Origin: Alcanivoracaceae bacterium
Lineage (GTDB): Bacteria; Pseudomonadota; Gammaproteobacteria; Xanthomonadales; Marinicellaceae
Reading direction: 5' to 3'
Assembly (NCBI GenBank): GCA_016744455.1
Contig: JADGEI010000025.1
Span: 1 to 53,556 of the forward strand
Length of the DNA: 53,556 nt
How positions within the stretch are numbered: the stretch's first letter is position 1; every line of letters begins with the position of its first letter. The notes beneath the pieces were generated by a model. It had not been told where the DNA came from, searched no databases, and saw nothing but the letters and a program-made list of their open reading frames with translations. Positions 51,991 to 53,556 of this stretch are shown one piece after another. The translations under genes and the position numbers were made by a program.

Positions 51991-52716
51991 ATGCCAAACC
52001 ATCAAAATCAAATTCAGATCATACATATGCAGTATATAACAATGATGCAATTGTATCGGTACATGTATTTACTCACTATCACCCAACTTTATCGAAATGA
52101 GGCAGGTAATAGTAATGTAATGGCTAATGAAAAATATGAGTATGATGCAAGTGGGAATAATTTGGATTGTGTGAGAGTTACACATGGTGCAATGAGTGCG
52201 GCCTTTAGGGTGGCGTTTAATGATAGTATCAACTCACCCAGAGGCAGAAAGTTGTGGGATAAGGCACATGGAATCAATGTGACTTCATCAGTTGATGGAG
52301 AAAACCATGAGTATGGAATTCGGGGGTTCATATGTTCAGTATCTACAAGTGGTTGTAATGAGTCATATGCTGATGAAGTATACGATTATGTTAACCGCAA
52401 TGATGTCCCATTCACGGATGATGATTTACGGACTGGAAAGCATGTTTTAAAGCCAATTTCTTGGTTGCCGTTTGGTGGCGATCCGATATTTCATCAGCAA
52501 GATACTGCTACGAGGACAAGTGTGAATATTACATTAGATGGACATCGTTTTCATCCAGGTACTGTTAGTCATAAAGTTCAATTTGAGAATGGAAAACTTT
52601 ACTATGATTTATTAGGTGACGGTCAAGGTTCTACTCCTTCTTTTAATAATGATATTGGGATTTACTTGTTTAAGCCAGGTGTAGTAAAAGCTGTTGAAAA
52701 GTTTAGGTTAGACTAA
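51991..52716 (+). CDS. YD-repeat-tipped orphan (possible Rhs-type C-terminal module)
   Basis: 241 residues. A single YEYDASGN YD-like motif lies near residues 48-55, followed by a unique 180-residue region containing HGxNV, a two-cysteine FICSVSTSGC segment and HRFHPGTVSHKVQFENGKLY. Rhs and wall-associated polymorphic toxins end in this way (YD repeat, then a variable domain), so this could be a detached C-terminal module. The first 43 residues look unlike real protein, and ATG 52120 (MANEKYEYD) is a sensible alternative start. In another frame 51967-52097 encodes a plausible stretch ending at TGA 52098, hinting at a frameshift. Activity unknown. Its stop overlaps the next start by one base. 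Confidence 0.5.
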   Translation: MPNHQNQIQIIHMQYITMMQLYRYMYLLTITQLYRNEAGNSNVMANEKYEYDASGNNLDCVRVTHGAMSAAFRVAFNDSINSPRGRKLWDKAHGINVTSSVDGENHEYGIRGFICSVSTSGCNESYADEVYDYVNRNDVPFTDDDLRTGKHVLKPISWLPFGGDPIFHQQDTATRTSVNITLDGHRFHPGTVSHKVQFENGKLYYDLLGDGQGSTPSFNNDIGIYLFKPGVVKAVEKFRLD

Positions 52717-53150
52717 TGAAAAAAATATTATTAATATTGATAGTTATTTCTCTGATTTCTTGCAGTAGTAGTACTTATATTAAGCCAGATTATTATTTTA
52801 AAGGTAAATTTGAACCCTCAATAGTTAATGTCAATGCTTTGGAAGCACAAATAAATAAAATAGCTGAAGAACAAAATTATCGAGTTTTTGAAAAGAATCG
52901 TAATCAGATGAAAAGACATACTAATGACCAAGAAGCTTTCTTTATTGTTTTATATCAAAAAAACATTAATGAATCTATATTAACGATTTCTAATGTAGGG
53001 GCTGGATCTGTTTTAACCCTTGCTTTGTACACTAATGAAGACTTTACCAAACAAGATGCTAAATTTTTATCTGAGATGGTGGTTCAACATTTGCAAACGA
53101 AGCTGAATGTTGAAATGAAGCCCATTGATCTTTCTTCAGCACAACAATAG
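52716..53150 (+). CDS. Small lipoprotein, candidate partner/immunity protein
   Basis: 144 residues with a lipoprotein signal: ILLILIVISLISC, lipobox LISC with Cys17, followed by serines (outer-membrane sorting). The rest is an alpha-beta domain of unknown family. The ATG overlaps the upstream stop as TAATG, so the two are translated together. This pairing would fit a toxin and its membrane-tethered immunity protein, but nothing in the sequence proves it. Confidence 0.65.
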   Translation: MKKILLILIVISLISCSSSTYIKPDYYFKGKFEPSIVNVNALEAQINKIAEEQNYRVFEKNRNQMKRHTNDQEAFFIVLYQKNINESILTISNVGAGSVLTLALYTNEDFTKQDAKFLSEMVVQHLQTKLNVEMKPIDLSSAQQ

Positions 53151-53184
53151 TTATAGATTCAGTTAGCTAACTCCCCCCAATCCC

Positions 53185-53218
53185 AAGCCGTTAATTCGTT
53201 AACGGCTTTTATTTTTTT
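53185..53218 (+). terminator. Rho-independent terminator with UUCG tetraloop
   Basis: Perfect 10-base-pair stem AAGCCGTTAA / TTAACGGCTT closed by TTCG, then TTATTTTTTT. It ends transcription of the lipoprotein gene. Confidence 0.93.
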
Positions 53219-53336
53219 AACCAGCAGCTCTAGCCAATCTCCTAACCTCATATTTAACAATCATCCCATCAATCATTTCACGAATGAGTGCTTGTTCATT
53301 CTCACCTAACTGCTCAACGGCTAAAAATAGTTTCAT
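53217..53336 (-). pseudogene. Decayed small reading frame
   Basis: Minus-strand ATG 53336 to TAA 53217 encodes 39 residues (LAVEQLGENEQALIREMIDG...RRLARAA). Upstream in the same frame, beyond one TAG, lies a further meaningful-looking stretch (MYRSKAYKARETGV). It looks like the 3' end of a broken helical gene; the family is not identified. The stop lies inside the terminator T-tract. Confidence 0.35.
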
Positions 53337-53408
53337 GGCTATGCACTAAACTCCTGTTTCACGGGCTTTATAGGCTTTAGATCTATACATAGCTTCAAGA
53401 ATATAAAA

Positions 53409-53443
53409 GGACACCCATAATAATATTGACATTTAGGGAGTCC
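53409..53443. repeat. REP-like imperfect inverted repeat before a transposase gene
   Basis: GGACACCC (53409-53416) and GGGAGTCC (53436-53443) pair in seven of eight positions around a 19-base AT-rich loop, 37 bases before the transposase start. REP-associated transposases recognise such foldback ends. Confidence 0.45.
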
Positions 53444-53480
53444 AACATTATAATAACAAAACTTAAAATCCATTAGGCAA

Positions 53481-53556
53481 ATGACAGTAGCACGTAGAGA
53501 ATTGGTTAGTTTAGAAGATACGCCGTATTATCACTGCTATGTCCGTTGCGTTCGTC
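53481..53556 (+). CDS. REP-associated tyrosine (IS200-like) transposase, 5' end only
   Basis: The first 25 codons before the window edge read MTVARRELVSLEDTPYYHCY and then VRCVR. The sequence S-L-x-D-T-P-Y-Y-H-C with R-C-V-R is the conserved start of Y1-type REP-associated transposases of gammaproteobacteria, in which the early HC region leads to the HUH metal site. The rest is outside the window. Confidence 0.8.
   Translation, partial: MTVARRELVSLEDTPYYHCYVRCVR

Noticed and set aside
1-53556. CRISPR array, tRNA/rRNA genes, prophage or integron
   Set aside because: No regularly spaced repeats, cloverleaf-like sequences, phage structural genes or integrase were seen on either strand.

Overview
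The window is a low-GC, AT-rich chromosomal segment of a free-living gammaproteobacterium. Three features point to the Lysobacterales/Marinicella neighbourhood. The 41-residue L36 protein is of the type I recall from Xanthomonas relatives. The CRP homologue carries the Clp-type glutamate at the nucleotide-binding arginine-serine pair. One secreted protein ends in a short IFKNGFE-like tail. This placement is inference from family memory; no search was run.

Layout. 1-1000: a small beta-propeller-like orphan, then an in-frame 3' remnant of a MetZ-type sulfhydrylase. 1004-9300 (minus strand): a leucine operon leuL-leuA-osmC-leuC-leuD-GGDEF-leuB-WYL regulator. Its leader encodes a 33-residue peptide with Leu-Leu-Leu-Leu-Arg-Leu-Ile near the end, and the RNA can pair those Leu codons with the leuA ribosome-binding site. 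9293-10264: a divergent sdpR-sdpI module whose promoter shares its -35 region with the leu promoter. 10400-23230: mixed housekeeping and unknown genes: a secreted beta-helix protein, DUF523, an FMN glutamate-synthase-like protein, rpmJ, DUF1232, a TolB-like/TPR membrane protein, a di-heme oxidoreductase, DUF6165, DUF6524, mltF, a PP2C phosphatase and an orphan.

23356-37470 is a respiratory nitrate locus. An unusual one-component regulator (NIT nitrate-sensing domain, CRP/FNR cyclic-nucleotide fold, HTH, C-terminal four-cysteine tail) lies in an operon with moeA and mobA. It is divergent from narK1-narK2-narG-narH-narJ-narI, and a perfect FNR-like palindrome lies between the two. moaB follows narI, so transport, catalysis, enzyme maturation, cofactor supply and probably nitrate sensing are together.

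37489-45970: cysS-sufE, a Clp/Vfr-like CRP, a DUF1631 protein, then an overlapping operon of an M24 aminopeptidase, an exported amidohydrolase and a dienelactone hydrolase. 46014-51957: a copper/silver efflux operon (small Cys/His secreted protein, CusC, CusB, CusA with the three substrate methionines). 51991-53150: a YD-repeat-tipped orphan followed directly by a lipoprotein. The window ends with a UUCG terminator, a decayed reading frame, a REP-like inverted repeat and the 5' end of a REP-associated transposase.

Several first-in-operon genes appear leaderless or nearly so, while internal genes have strong Shine-Dalgarno sites. No tRNA, rRNA, CRISPR array or complete prophage was seen.
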